DNA of 64,000 nucleotides, taken from contig NC_092350.1 of NCBI RefSeq assembly GCF_963676685.1, positions 40,147,373-40,211,372 of the forward strand, read 5' to 3'. The notes under the pieces are model-generated. The model saw only the letters and a list, made by a program, of their open reading frames with translations, was not told where the DNA came from and searched no databases. Below, piece after piece: positions 1-12,900 of the stretch. Each line of letters starts with the position of its first letter. The first letter of the stretch is position 1. A program made the translations under genes and the position numbers. The DNA is from Mytilus edulis (Eukaryota; Mollusca; Bivalvia; Mytilida; Mytilidae).

Positions 1-191
1 AGTTAACTGCTAATAGTCTGTTGTTATTTATGTATTATTGTCATTTTGTTTATTTTCTTTGGTTACATCTTCTGATATCAGACTCGGACTTCTCTTGAAC
101 TGAATTTTAATGTGCGTATTGTTATGGGTTTACTTTTCTACATTGGTTAGAGGTATAGGGGGAGGGTTGATATCTCACAAAGATGTTTAAC

Positions 192-487
192 CCCGCCGCA
201 TTTTTGCGCCTGTCCCAAGTCAGGAGCCTCTGGCCTTTGTTAGTCTAGTATTATTTTAATTTTAGTTTCTTGTGTACAATTTGGAAATTAGTATGGCGTT
301 CATTATCACTGGACTAGTATATATTTGTTTAGGGGCCAGCTGAAGGACGCCTCCGGGTGCGGGAATTTCTCGCTACATTGAAGACCTGTTGGTGACCCTC
401 TGATGTTGTTTTTTATTTGGTCGGGTTGTTGTCCCTTTGACACATTCCCCATTTCCATTCTCAATTTTATTTTGTTGTTTGTGTATC
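192..487 (+). repeat. Dispersed repeat, family A, copy 1
   Basis: The block from the GCGCCTGTCCCAAGTCAGGA motif to CCATTTCCATTCTCAATTTT recurs almost word for word at 17885-18066 and in diverged form at 56222-56488. Reverse-complement pieces lie at 54651-54722 and 62076-62147. It has no plausible coding content. It is probably a SINE-like or other non-autonomous element; the class is not determined. Confidence 0.75.
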
Positions 488-1187
488 TGATGTTATTACA
501 TGTATGTTTTGTTTATTTTAAATATCAGTCGGTTAAAGAGCTCATGTTCTTTGTTATTATGTATATATGCAACCCGACTTTAAATAAAGATTACTTTACT
601 TTACTTTACTTTTAAATATTAATGAATATGCGTAAACTGTTCGTATCTTCACCTACATTATTTCTAAATTTATTCAGTCCCTTTTGGAACTCCTTTGGAC
701 TTACCTTACTACACAAGTACCTACCCGACGTACCGAAAGTCATGGCTTCTTCTGCTTTAACAAGAAAATTGGCAAGCTATTCCTGTGTTTTACGAGTAGG
801 TTTAAAAGATATTGATACATTATAGCATTCCGTTTTATAACGAGATTAACCAACACTGCGCTTTCTTCTTTTCCTGTTTGATAAACACTTTGAAACATCA
901 TCATTTCAACATTTGACCTTTCCCATGCATGTTTTGAAATAAGCAAGAGTCAACCTTGAATGTTTTTGTACACAGTACAGTATGTCTAAGTATGTCGTTT
1001 GTATTTATGATTGATTGCTCTTTAGTCATATGGAAAAGCTCTTATATGTAATCAGTTAGTACAATAATAACCTTCCCTGATGCCCTCTGAATAAAAATAT
1101 ACATGTTTCCCATGTAGAGTGATAGTTATTTGTAATTTTTGACTTTCTTGATGACCCACTTTATACCAGTATATAAATGAAATATTT

Positions 1188-1425
1188 TTTCTGCCCCTGC
1201 CAGCCGTGTTGGATGGGGCATTAAGTTTTTCCCTGGTGTGTCTGTACGTATGTCCATCTGTCCCAAAGTTTGTTTTACAGTCTCTAACTTTAGTTTTCCT
1301 CAACCAAATGTTATGAAACTTATACACAATGCTGATTACCACAAAATACAGATCATTTTGAAATTTGCTGGCGTCACTATAAGAGTTCTAGAGTAATGCC
1401 CCTTTACAAATGGAAAAATTGCTAA
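1188..1425 (+). repeat. Dispersed repeat, family I, copy 1
   Basis: The motif ACTTATACACA(A/T)TGCTGATTACCACA and the following 80 bp, including GGCGTCACT and the AGTAATGCCC tail, recur at 2504-2640. The 5' part begins with a short palindrome-like GGGGCATTAAG segment resembling the start of family D. Confidence 0.55.
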
Positions 1426-2503
1426 ATGTTTCGTTTTTGATTTATTACGTTTGCATACACTAAATCAAGGGTCCGGAAACGGTCATATATGCCAGTCTTG
1501 ACCTAAACTGAAAGTAGTTTGTCCTAAATGAGTAATTGGGATTTAGGACAAATTTTATTTTTTTACAGAAATAATTTCGGTCATTCAATGTCATTTCGTT
1601 GAGATCGAGTTTCAAACATTGTCTTAATCGCCATTTTGAACTTATTTTTTGTTGTTATCCTTTTCCTGTAATAAAACTGCCACTCCAGTAAAGTGTTATA
1701 ATCCTGAGGGCCCTCCTAATAACTATAGTAATGCCTCCGGGAAATATTGGCTAATGATCGCTAATCTCTTTACCTGTGTTTTTATTAAATTTTTTATTGA
1801 TCAAGAGCTCAGAACTAATATTTTAAAGAAATTAAAAGTTCATAACAACTGTCTGCATTATTTAATTACTTTTCTCAGCTTAGACAATTGTCAATTCTGA
1901 TTTAAAATTAAATTAAAATTAAATTAATTTACGTAGAACAAAATATTGTTTCACTACAAACACACGTGCTTTGTTTACTAATACGCATGCTTGAAATTCT
2001 CTTCCCCAAATTAGACACTAAATCGTAAACTAAAAATGATTTCATGCTAAATTAAACAAGTCCAACTATTATAATTAATATTCAAACAGTATTAAAGGTA
2101 AAGCAGTAAAAAAGCCGACGATTTCCTGTGAATTTGATAAACAAAACTAATCCCGGAAATGAGTCCGGAATTGGTCGTTTTACTATTGTCGTAAAACATC
2201 CGGTTATAATTTTGTCTTCAAAATCGAAAGAAACGTAAGCGAAGTTTGAGAAATTTATCGTTTTGAGTCATTAAAATCATTTCATTTTTAAACTGGTGCC
2301 TTCCTTTTATTGCTCAAGATCGATTTTAAGGAACATGGTAGGGAAATTTCTGAAGTAAATGCGATGAAACAGTTAAACAAGTTCGTTGATGCTACGAGTA
2401 TGACTGTATGAGCATACACACACTTTTTGTTTAAAAAGGGCACCAACTTTTAAGTTATCCCAAAATGACCGAAATTAGGTGAAAAAATTTCCGGATCCTT
2501 GCA

Positions 2504-2640
2504 CTAAATGTAATACAACTTATACACATTGCTGATTACCACATAATACAGATCAAGATCAAATTTGGGTGGCGTCACTTTTACAATTATTGAGTTTTCC
2601 CCTTTATGAGGGTAGTAATGCCCTTTAATGTCAGGCGTCA
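2504..2640 (+). repeat. Dispersed repeat, family I, copy 2
   Basis: Shares the ACTTATACACA..GCTGATTACCACA core and the GGCGTCACT block with 1188-1425. It is followed to about 2880 by AT-rich sequence repeating GTCAAA/CCGTCAATT motifs, probably another repeat. Confidence 0.5.
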
Positions 2641-3263
2641 AACAGTCATTTTCGCCTACCGTTAGCGTCAAATTGGTTAAAATTTTACAGTGATTTGTCA
2701 AAATATCCTTTTTGTGATTCATCAGAGGTCTCAAATAATTATCGTTACCGTCAATTTGTAAAAAAATTAACATGATTTGTCAAAAAGAAAGTACATTTTA
2801 TCGTCATACACCAAAAATTACGGTTAACTTTATTTGGCAAGAATTTTTACCGTTATTCTTCATGAAGGTACCCCCATTATGACCCTCCTTTATAAACATA
2901 AAAATAGCTGATTTTTTATTAGCTAATTTAGCATTTCAGAGTCTTTAAAAGATAAATAATGACTGAACATTTTGATACCCTGTTCTATAGGGACTCTCAC
3001 TTCTTTTCACCATATACTGAAGAAACAGATAAAGTGGTTGAACATATTAATTCATCAAATAATAAATTAATGCAATATTCTTGACCTTTTAGGGTCCTTG
3101 ACTAATAAATGGCAAGATTGTGTAAGGATAAGTGAATAAATGTGTCTAAAAATGTATCTAAAACCATACATGACTAACCATTAGATGTAGAATAAGATGT
3201 TGACATCATACGTTTTTTGATTGAGTTAAGTCTGCCAATTATATTTTATCGTATGTTTTTCTT

Positions 3264-3628
3264 TGTTGTGATGTTATGCTATTGTTTCAGAAAAAGGGAG
3301 AAGGTTTGGATCCATTAAAACGTTTAATCCCGCTGCAAATGTTTGCACCTGTCCTAAGTCAGGAATTTGATGTACAGTAGTTGTCGATTGTTTATGTAAT
3401 ATATATGTGTTTCTCGTTTCTCGTTTTGTTTATATAGATTAGACCGTTGGTTTTCCCGTTTGAATGGTTTTACACCAGTAATTTTGGGGCCCTTTATAGC
3501 TTGTTGTTCGGTGTGAGCCAAAGCTCCGTGTTGAAGGCCGTACTTTAACCTATAATGGTTTACTTTTTAAATTGTTATTTGTATGGAGAGTTGTCTCATT
3601 GGCACTCACACCACATCTTCCTATATCT
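3264..3628 (+). repeat. Dispersed repeat, family B, copy 1
   Basis: A ~365-bp module starting TGTTGTGATGTTATGCTATT and ending near CACATCTTCCTATATCT. Near-identical copies are at 9271-9637 and 23060-23424, a 3' part at 13581-13775, an inverted copy at 25778-26062 and a 3' end at 35347-35411. More diverged relatives are at 23940-24240 and 60990-61115. It is the most frequent family in the window and lies in introns of both main genes. Class not determined. Confidence 0.8.
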
Positions 3629-4310
3629 AAAGATGTAATATAAGATGTTATTATACTTCACATTAAAATGCCATATTTTGATTGGATAATACGAGGGTGT
3701 AGATTTACTCAAATGGCTGAGCAGGTGACAATTTTTTTGAATGTCACCCTCTCGTCCAGACCAATCAAAAATCGATAATTTAAAGGACACTGAAATGAAT
3801 TTACATAAAGTTATAAAAGAAAATGCTTAAGTTCTATGTTTTGGCTCAGATTTTATTATTTGACTCAAAATAAAAAAAACAAAAACATTTTGCTTCACTT
3901 CTGTTGATTTTTCTAATACCTGTAACGTAATTCTGTACGTGACATCATAGAAAATATATTTTTAAATAAAATTCATCTGTAAAAGACAATCATGATAAGA
4001 CATTCAGTATAATAAATTAAATGATGTGGTTGACAATGTTTTCTCTGAATACCAATCTGCTCTATCACCCTTTCAGCTATGTGTTATTTATATATTGACA
4101 ATGACAATAAAAATAAGCAGTTTTCCATTTACCACGATTACTGAATTCTTGCCAATCTCTTTACATGAACCAAACACAACCCACCTATTTAAGTAACAAT
4201 GGGACCAGCCTGTTTTTCCACTGTTTAACCTCGATGAAAATGTTTCAAATATATTTAAGCTAATGCATGTAATTTGTATATAACAGTAAGACAGCAAGCC
4301 AAAATTATAT

Positions 4311-4637
4311 TTTTATGCCCCACCTACGATAGTAGAGGGGCATTATGTTTTCTGGTCTGTTCATCGGTCCGTGCGTCTGTCCATCTGTCCTGTTTCAGGT
4401 TTAAGTTTTTGGTCAAGGTAGTTTTTGATGAAGTTGAAGTCCAATCAATTCAAACTTAGTATACATGTCCCCTATGATATGATCTTTCTAATTTTAATGC
4501 GAAATAAGATTTTTTACCCCAATTTCACGGTCCAATGAACATAGAAAATGAAAGTGAAAGTTTCAGGTTAAAGTTTTTGGTCAAGGTAGTTTTTGAGGAA
4601 GTTGAACTTCCAAGTACTGTGGACACATTCTTGTTTT
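4311..4637 (+). repeat. Hairpin-headed repeat, family D, copy 1 (two internal units)
   Basis: Starts with an imperfect palindrome (ATGCCCC ... GGGGCAT, 4315-4343), then carries a ~165-bp unit beginning TTCAGGTT(T/A)AAGTTTTTGG twice (from about 4396 and 4561) and ends ACACATTCTTGTTT. Other copies: 43072-43331, 47768-48208, 55021-55316 and 62740-63037. It lies in the NDUFV3 intron just upstream of the exon at 4692. Confidence 0.75.
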
Positions 4638-4691
4638 CTAAATAGTTGTCTATGTCATGATCTAACATCATGTAATTAACATACATTACAG

Positions 4692-5627
4692 GGATATTTG
4701 CCACGGCTGTACAGTACAGGTGAAGATAAAGGTCCATCGAAAGAAAAGAAACCTGCCAAGAAGGAAACTGTTGCCAAAGCTAAAGAACCTAAGACTGGTA
4801 TAATTAAATTTTACCATATAATTTTCATAGTGCATACTTAATATACAATACTCACTTGTCTTGTGTGACCTTTTTACTTTATAAATAGAGGTGTAGTGTT
4901 TAAATAGACAACAGAGTACAAACAAAAATAATGGGTCACAAAAAAGCCTAGAATTATAAGTCATTGTAAGTCAAATAGGTAAAAAAAAATCTTCAAATGC
5001 TATTTTTTTTTATAATTAAAGCTTCTGAAATTTCAATAAAGTTTTGACAGTTATGTATTGTCTTAAGGCTGTATGAAAATTATAGTTTCTATAAACCTGC
5101 AATTTCCACAAAATACAATGTGACATTGAAAATCGTCATTATGGGGAAATAACTTCTACAAGGAGTCTACTGATGATTTCAGCTATGTTGCGATATTTGG
5201 AGATCTCATCTCCTGAAAATTTTGCGATTCTATCAATTTTCACTGATTTCCACGAAAATCATTAAATTGAAAAATTATTAAAAATTGCTATTCAAGGCCA
5301 AGGGCAATAACTCCTTAGGAGTTGTCTGACAATTGTGGTTAGAGATCTTCACATTTTGAACAATTCTGTCACATCTAGATTTTTTTTCCAAAACAGTTTT
5401 CAATATAATAGACAAATTTTACTAACATTTTTCACCAATGTAAATTGTTTAAGGATTTTAAATATACATTGTAGCATTAATATATCATATTTTTTTCAGA
5501 GCCATTTGACAACTCCCAGTATAAATCAATAGAGTATTACCAGTATAATGATCTGTCCTATTATGATATAGACAATGATATGTCCGAGTATAGGCTACCA
5601 CAACAGTCTAAATTTGTTCCAGCTTAA
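4692..5627 (+). CDS. NDUFV3: NDUFV3, mitochondrial complex I small subunit (last two coding exons)
   Basis: NDUFV3 is a small accessory subunit of the flavoprotein (N) module of NADH:ubiquinone oxidoreductase, on the matrix side of the inner mitochondrial membrane. Two exons are seen: 4692-4797 (acceptor ACAG, donor GGTATAA, ending in phase 1) and 5500-5627 (acceptor TTTTCAG, stop TAA at 5625-5627). They encode 76 residues. The first exon opens with a presequence-like stretch, PRLYSTGEDKG, in which RLY/S fits a mitochondrial cleavage site, followed by a Lys/Glu-rich linker. The second carries the family's conserved C-terminal block, PFDNSQYKS, tyrosine-rich sequence and SEYRLPQ, matching what I recall of vertebrate NDUFV3 (PFDN.TYKN ... 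SKFRMPQ). The start codon exon was not found. Identification rests on this C-terminal match and gene size, and I regard it as sound. Confidence 0.85.
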
Positions 5628-5756
5628 AAACAAGAATGTGTTGCGTGTTATAGAAGTGTTTACAGCTAATGAGACCTGATGCTTTCTACAAAACAACAAT
5701 TTGTAATGTAACATGAACTGAAAGAGCTGATTTATTTGTTATGTTAATATTTATAG

Positions 5757-5762
5757 ATTAAA
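5757..5762 (+). terminator. Possible NDUFV3 polyadenylation signal (ATTAAA)
   Basis: An ATTAAA hexamer lies 130 nt after the NDUFV3 stop in a T-rich context. Such hexamers are frequent by chance in DNA this AT-rich, so this is only the nearest plausible signal. Confidence 0.3.
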
Positions 5763-6915
5763 GTATAAAATTTATTGTTTTTCTACTATTTATACTGTCA
5801 TGTCAATGTCAGAAAGCTGTATACAATATTAAAGGAGATGTGGTATAATTGCAAATGCGACAACTATCAACCTGAGACCAACATGATGTAGATGTTAACA
5901 ACTATAGTTCACTGTATTGACTTCAACAATGAGTAAATCCCATATATATCAGGGGCGGATCTAGCCATTTTAAAAAGGGGGGGGGGTTCCTAACCCAGGA
6001 CAAAGGCAGGGGGTTCCAACTACATGTCCACATTCAACTTCATTGATCGTCCAAAAAAAAGTATATAGATGTCGTACTCATTAAAAATTTAATACTTGAT
6101 GATTTTCATGATTAACCTTTGAAACCCAATTAAAATCAGTGAAGCATTACTTAGGGTTACTGATCTACTTTGGTTGGAAAACTGACAGACTCTCAAATAT
6201 GTTTGTCCATAATGTACTTGACTGTTACACTGTATTAAAAAGACTGAACCTGAAACTTTTAATTTGCGAATTGAACATAAAAAAACTTTTGTAGTGAGCT
6301 CAGTCTCAGCTTGCAGATTATTCCTAATGCATTTCTTTGCTACTTTAACTAAATCTTGATATAAGTCAGTTAATGAAGTATATAGAACAGGATGCCATAC
6401 TTTCAGACTCTTTTAAGAAGCATTTAAACACTTATATACATAACTGGGTTACACAGCAACTAAGAATTGGTCTAGGAAACTTTTTTATGTAACACAATGT
6501 GTATAAAGATGGAACAATCAATGGCTGCTTAAAGTCAAATCGCAAATATTACATTGACCATTTTTTTTGCCAGCTGACTTGGTATTAAATCATCTCTAAG
6601 AATACATGACATTATTCTGATCAGTTTTTGCGTATACTCTTAAATGTTATGCTTGGTGTAGAAGCAGCAAATGTAGATTTTAAAGTCTTTTATGTGTATT
6701 TATGTTTTTTGACAAGAATTAAATAAAACAGAGAGAATATCGTTCTTTAGGACACCAGACAATTAATCAAATAACATTTAAAAAAACAAAGCCAAACTAT
6801 TGACGCATTATTCAGATCCTGATACTCTGATGTACCACTCATACCATGTTCTTAAATAATACCAAAGATGAAATTACTAATAGAAAATACTTTCGTTATG
6901 TGTATATAAAAAGAA

Positions 6916-6921
6916 TTTATT
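6916..6921 (-). terminator. Possible CWF19L1 polyadenylation signal (AATAAA)
   Basis: TTTATT on the + strand reads AATAAA on the - strand, 65 nt beyond the CWF19L1 stop codon. The position and canonical hexamer suit a short 3'UTR; AT-richness makes chance occurrence possible. Confidence 0.4.
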
Positions 6922-6985
6922 TGTTTTGAAAAATGGTAAATGAATATGTATATGAAATGAATTTAGCAAAATGTATGTATGATCG

Positions 6986-9900
6986 TCAGTCCAAATTCAA
7001 ATCAAATTGTTTGAAGTCCTCTTTAAACTTTGCCGCTAGCCGTGCTTCTTTATCTTTAGATATTTTACAGTTCCTCCAATCAACTCTCTCTGGCATGTTC
7101 AGAACTTGTACACTAGAAAGAACATCTCTGAAATAGAAAAGTTTTCATTTTATATATTTCACCAATAATATGAAAATGGAATAGATATATACGCGACAAT
7201 TTTTCAAATATGTTGAGAAAGAATATACACAAAATTGATCTTAAGTGGATCAAAATGGTTACGATGGGAACTGTTTACCACCAAAGCTGCAAAACAATCA
7301 AGGTAAAATAAGAAATGTTAGTAGAAGGTTGACTTATCATCCATCCTGTTAAGCTTGGTCCAGTAATTTTAGGAATTTTTTTTTGTAAAGTTAAATGACG
7401 ATGAAGACGAACAACAGACATCAAGTGATGAGAAAAGCTTAACTTGGTCCACTGGAAATGAAAGTTTCTAAAATATTAAAACTGTATAATATTCTAAGAG
7501 AAGTTTGTCTTTGCTTTACCTTCCAAACTGAATAGGAAACTGTTTCTTGATTCTGTGAAGTAACTTTTCTCCAGAAGGAATTTCAGCATAAAAATATGGT
7601 GTTCCTGATGGAACAATCTGGAAATACAAAAAGGAATATGTCATTCAATTAAATGACGTATAGTTAATATTTTAAGTAAATTTTTCAATTATTAATCTGA
7701 AATATACAATTTGAACATTTTTCATTATAAATTTTTAAAGAAACATAGAATATTAAATAACAGAGGACATTTTTCTTAAACATGCATGTTACTAGGATAT
7801 GATTGAAAGCAGTCATAAATTATTACTACACTTTGAACCCACCAAAACAGTGGCAAAGAGTGCCTGTTTCAAGGAGATGGTTGAGAAAAAAATAGCTTAA
7901 ACCTCAATTTTGTCTGAACCATGAATTCAGAAATTTAGCCCTGCCAGGTTAACTGATATTCTAGATGGTCAAATTCAAAATAATAATTCACTCAAGCCTG
8001 GATAATAAGACTGTGATGGAAGCCGTGCTCAAGTTTATAATACCTGTTTTAAGTCAGAATGTTTTGGTATTTCATTGAGTTCAACATTTTCCTCCTCTGA
8101 ACACTGCATAAAGGCATCTTTTAACTCCTGAACACAATCTATAGGCACAGGAACTACCTGTTAAATATACAATAGTTGTTATTACCCAACATGACCAAAA
8201 AACATTTATAGTCTATGAAAGTAGATTTGGAATGCAATTTTTTTTTAGTTTGAAATTAAGAATAGTTGCTATATTGTAGGTTTTACCATCTTTAAAATCA
8301 TGGTAACATTTTTTGAATAATTTGAAGTCTTATGAAAATAGTTTGGTATGTCACCATTAACTAGTCTCATAGTATAATGCCCAACCTTAAAATGTTGAAG
8401 GCAGTTTGTGATCACATCAATGTGAAATTCAGAACCCATATTCATTAAGAAAGTGAATTGCTAAAGATTAGGTTGGATAAATATTGGTCTTTAAAGGCAT
8501 ACGATACAGTTACAGGGGAGGTAATGATGTTGCTAACGTAAAATGTTATTTTCGCGACTTCAAACTGTGACACATCGGGAAAAGATGCATTTTTCGACTG
8601 ATTTTTATCATTCAAACTGATTTAATTTGAAAACAAGTGTATGGAACCCTATTTTTAAAAAAACATTTTGTTTCATTTTGCAGGGAGATTATGTGGACCA
8701 AATTTTATAAAACTGTAAATAGTGCAATATTTTAATTTTGATAAATATCAGCAAAAAATGACATTTTTTTCTCAATTCATGATCATTTGATAAATATGAG
8801 TTATTTCTGAATAAATCTTTAGGATACTTATAAAATACAGAAATTACAAATTATTTAACAAAAAACAGTTTGTGTTTATCTTTTAAAACAAATAAGTTAT
8901 GTCTTTCTTTCAAAAGGGAAAATACGGCCACAAATCCGAATTTTAAGCGAATATACAAAATTTCGACCTCATTTAACTCAAAAAGTAGCACATAAAGGTA
9001 TATTTTTTATTACATATTTGATTTAATCAGGCAAAAAATAGCCTATATGTAAATTTTCATCAAACTTTAAATACGGGATCAAAACTGTTACGTATGCCCT
9101 TAAGGCAGTTAGCAAATGGTGTGAGCAATTTTTGATTGCAGTTGCTGTTGATCTTGCAATTTGCACAGTAATGTCAAATAACAAGTATTACACAGAACAA
9201 TGCAACGTCAACACAAATAAACAATGAAATTCTAGGTGATATTCTGTTACTGCAACTTTACCTATACTTTCTATGTTGTGATGTTACACTATTGTTTCAG
9301 ATGGGGTGAAGGTTGGTACCTTTAAAATGTTTAATCCTGCTGCATTTGTTTGCACTGGTCCCAAGTCAGGAATCTGATGTTCAGTAGCTGTTGTTTGTTG
9401 ATGTGGTTCATAAGCGTAATTTGTTTCTCATTTTTTATATAGATTAGACTGTTGGTTTTCCCATTTGAATGGTTTTACACGATCCATTGTTGGAGCCCTT
9501 TATAGCTTGCTGTTTTTTGTGAGCCAAGGCTCTGTGTTAAAGACAGTACTTTGACATATAATGGTTTAGTCTTACAAATTGTGACTTGGATGAGTTGTCT
9601 CATTGACACTCATTACACATCTTCTTATATAAAAGCTATTTATACACACACATTAACATACCTGAATTTGTAAGTGCTGAGTTTTATAATTCCTTTCAAA
9701 GAATACAACTGATTTCCCTATTTGTTTAAAGAATTTGTTTAAGGCGGTTTTATACCTGTTGTGTATAAAAATAAACAATTAGGAAAAACTGCATACACAT
9801 TAAACAGTGGAATTTGATTTCAAGTTTCTACTCATTAAACATCATCATGTTTTACTGTGAAAAAGAGTTTTTCAGATAGAACATCATAAAATTGAGACTA

Positions 9901-12900
9901 GAAATAGGAATGTGTCAAAGAGTCAACAACCTGATCATGTCTGATTTGCATTTAAACAAATTCAACTTGGTATGTTTTATTTTGAAACGTTTTCCATTTT
10001 CCTACCCACATGAATTGCTTGTATACTGCAGATTTCACAATTTTTATAAGTACCAATTTTTGAGGAACAAGAACTGTATATTTGTGGATACTTTAATAAT
10101 TGATTCTGGATTCTTTGTTGTGTGGCGTTTGACAAATTCTGCCTAGTAGATTTAGGGACATTTGCGTTTGTTCTGAACATTCAAGTTCATGGTTCATTTT
10201 TACTAATAACAAATTACAGGTAACTAAATGAATAATAATGAATTTAAAAGAAATGTTAAACAATAAAATAAGGTAAAAATAATTAATTACGAAAAAAAAT
10301 ACAAAGATTAGTCAATATACTGTAAATTTAGAAATTATTGTGAGGTGTTTATAATTGCGAAAAATGGGACAGAATTGTAAACGCAATAATTAAAACTCTA
10401 TTTTGAAATATTTTTTATATGAATTAAACAGGATTTTTCTTTAAAATCCTAAAAATTAAAATCACATTTACGTCTAAAATGACTAAATTGCAATAATAAA
10501 TGCACGTAATAATTTCTGAATTTACAGAAAAAGATGAAAATACTTGTGTGAAATTGACTAAAATCTTGTATAGAGTATGATACACACCTGTTTATTTCAT
10601 CAATAACTTCTGATGGCGCTGATGTTGTTGACTGGTGATGACCTATAGGTAATATGAGTATATGATCATCTACAAGACCTCCTTTTGCTAATGCTAAGTA
10701 TGTCTAAAAATAAAATTTTTGATATAAGATTGTACAATGTTAATCTGTATTTCAAATATCATGATTTTGATTTTACTTTATTATTACTGTATGGTTGAAT
10801 CAGTCTATTTTACACATTTTGTTTTTTTCCCATTAACTAAATAAAGGAATGTTTGAAACAGCTTGTTTGTAATCTAAGAACAGTATGAAACAACTATTGC
10901 ATTGATTTTTTATAAATGTATAAATATGAAACATTAGGCAGCAACCATTTGATTTTCGGGGGGGGGGGGCTATGGGTTTTTTTTCTGGACAAATTATTTT
11001 TTTCGCCTGCAGCGAAAAACAATCTATTTTTTTCGCGACAAGTCGAAAACAATTTTTTTCTTTCAATTTTAGCATTACATATAGTGGCAGCTGAGGGTGA
11101 AACAAACAATTTTTTTTTCTCAGAATCAAGAACAAATTCTTTTTTTCTCCAAAAACTGGAAACAAACTTTTTTTCCAAAAAAAAACCATAGCCCCCCCCC
11201 CCCCCCCCCCCCCAGAAAATCAAATGGTTGCTGCCTTAGCAAGAGTATGTTCAAAAATTTATTTCTACTTATGTATGCTGATGATATGGTTATTTTCTCA
11301 GAATCTGTTTAAGAGTTACAAAATATGCTTGTTACATTATAGGAGTATACATCAAAATGGTCATTGAGTGTTAATATTGATAAAACTAAAATTGTAGTAT
11401 TTAGGAAAGGAGGTAGAGTTCATATTGATGAGAAATGGTATTATGATAATAAGGAAATTGAAGTTGTTGATAATTTTACCTACCTTGGTGTACTTTTTAA
11501 TTTTAATGGCAAATATAATATGTTACAACAGAAACTGTCAGAACAAGGTAGACCAGATGCTTAGCAGGGCGCAGCTTTATACGACCCCAGTTGTCGAACC
11601 CTGAACAGTTGGGGCAAATTGAGTCACAATATTCAAGCTTGATACTGTCTGAATTTGGATTGTGATAAAAATTTCCAGGCTTGCCTATATTTTTAAAACT
11701 TTTTTTAAAGAAAGATTTAACTTACATGTATGCCAACGCTGACCACAAGATGTTTTTCAACTTCTGGACTACCTAAACAAAACCAACATGGACCAGTGGG
11801 TTCCTCTGAAAATTGTAAAGTTGTGATACTTTAAGCACCAGATATAATGTTTAATATCAGTTTCTAAATTTAATGTTTTCTTGTGTAAATTTTATTACAA
11901 CTATATTTGTGAGATACAACAAGAGTTTGCTAAATAGAACTGAAGATTACCTAATTGATAATACTACTTGTGTACTAGCACCACCATCTGCTTAGTATTC
12001 AATTTGTCTACTACCGTACTGATGTTTCAGTCATTAAATGTACTCTGCAAATAAAATTACTTCATCTAAATTAGTTTAGCATCAATAGACCACTTTCCAG
12101 TTCATACGTCACCGGAAAAAACTCGTCAATTATACGCGCCTTTATGACGTCATTTACCAGATAGCGGGGGTTGCCGGTATCCCTGCACAATTTACGTTCA
12201 TCAAGCGTCTTAGTGATCGTCATTTGTGCAGGATAAACTAGAAATAATGGTTGTTCTGTAGGTACTTAATGACAATTCCCTAATGACAGCAATGCTGATT
12301 GTCAATTTTGAGAATTCAATTTTTGCCGAATAATTCGTACAATATAGAATTATAGTTTTCCAATCACTCGCTCAACATTGGAATGGAAGTGACGACGTCC
12401 CTAAACGCACAAATGACGTTCACTAAAACCAGAGTTTTTGACGGAAGTGCACCCAACTCCAAAGTTGTCTAATGTTTTTAACTTACTGTGTTTAATTTGC
12501 TTTCTATCAGGTCCTCCATCTTTATCTCTTTGTCTCTTTTTACCCTTTTCTTCTCTTGGAGTCATGTCATAGAAAAACTGTGCATCAGACTCTTTCTGAA
12601 AAAAATAATATTAAGCTAATTTCATATTACTAAACTATAAAAGAATTATACCTTACAGAAATCTTGTGAAAAATTAGTGGATTATTTCATCATTGAACTT
12701 GCATATTCCCGTTTTTTTTTTAGGATAATGAGGTATTCTAATAGTGTTAGATTTCAGTAAAGCCATTCAAGCACAAAGCATTAAAGGCTTTAATCACAAA
12801 ATAATGTTATTTGAAATATTATAACCTGATGCTTCAGGGTGCAGCTTTATACAACCACAGAGGTCGACCTCTGAACAGTTGGGGCAAGTATTGACACACC

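Larger units (their letters stand above)
1..4691. other. Region upstream of the visible NDUFV3 exons, repeat-rich
   Basis: I could not place a coding exon with confidence here. The 5' exon(s) of NDUFV3, including its start codon, must lie here or before the window. The stretch around 2150-2240 is richer in CpG, has CCGGAA-type ETS-like motifs and a donor-like AAACGTAAGC, so it could be a promoter or 5'UTR exon, but no in-frame start was found. The rest is dispersed repeats listed separately, a short TTACT microsatellite near 588-614, and AT-rich sequence in which I see nothing. Confidence 0.5.
5628..6985. other. Convergent spacer between NDUFV3 and CWF19L1
   Basis: The two genes end 1.36 kb apart, tail-to-tail. 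The spacer holds 3'UTR sequence, a family B-like fragment in reverse sense (about 5834-5940, with GATGTGGTATAATTGC) and a common repeat beginning GGGGCGGATCTAGCCATTTT at 5952 that continues to about 6060 through a G-run. No coding sequence was recognised in the remainder. Confidence 0.6.

Noticed and set aside
2334-2360. NDUFV3 start codon in ATGGTAGGGAAATTTC
   Set aside because: The frame stops after seven codons (TAA) and no donor in the right phase follows.
10833-11312. Several overlapping open frames on both strands (Phe-, Lys- and Gly-rich)
   Set aside because: They are homopolymer translations across the Harbinger-like MITE and its G/C and T/A runs.
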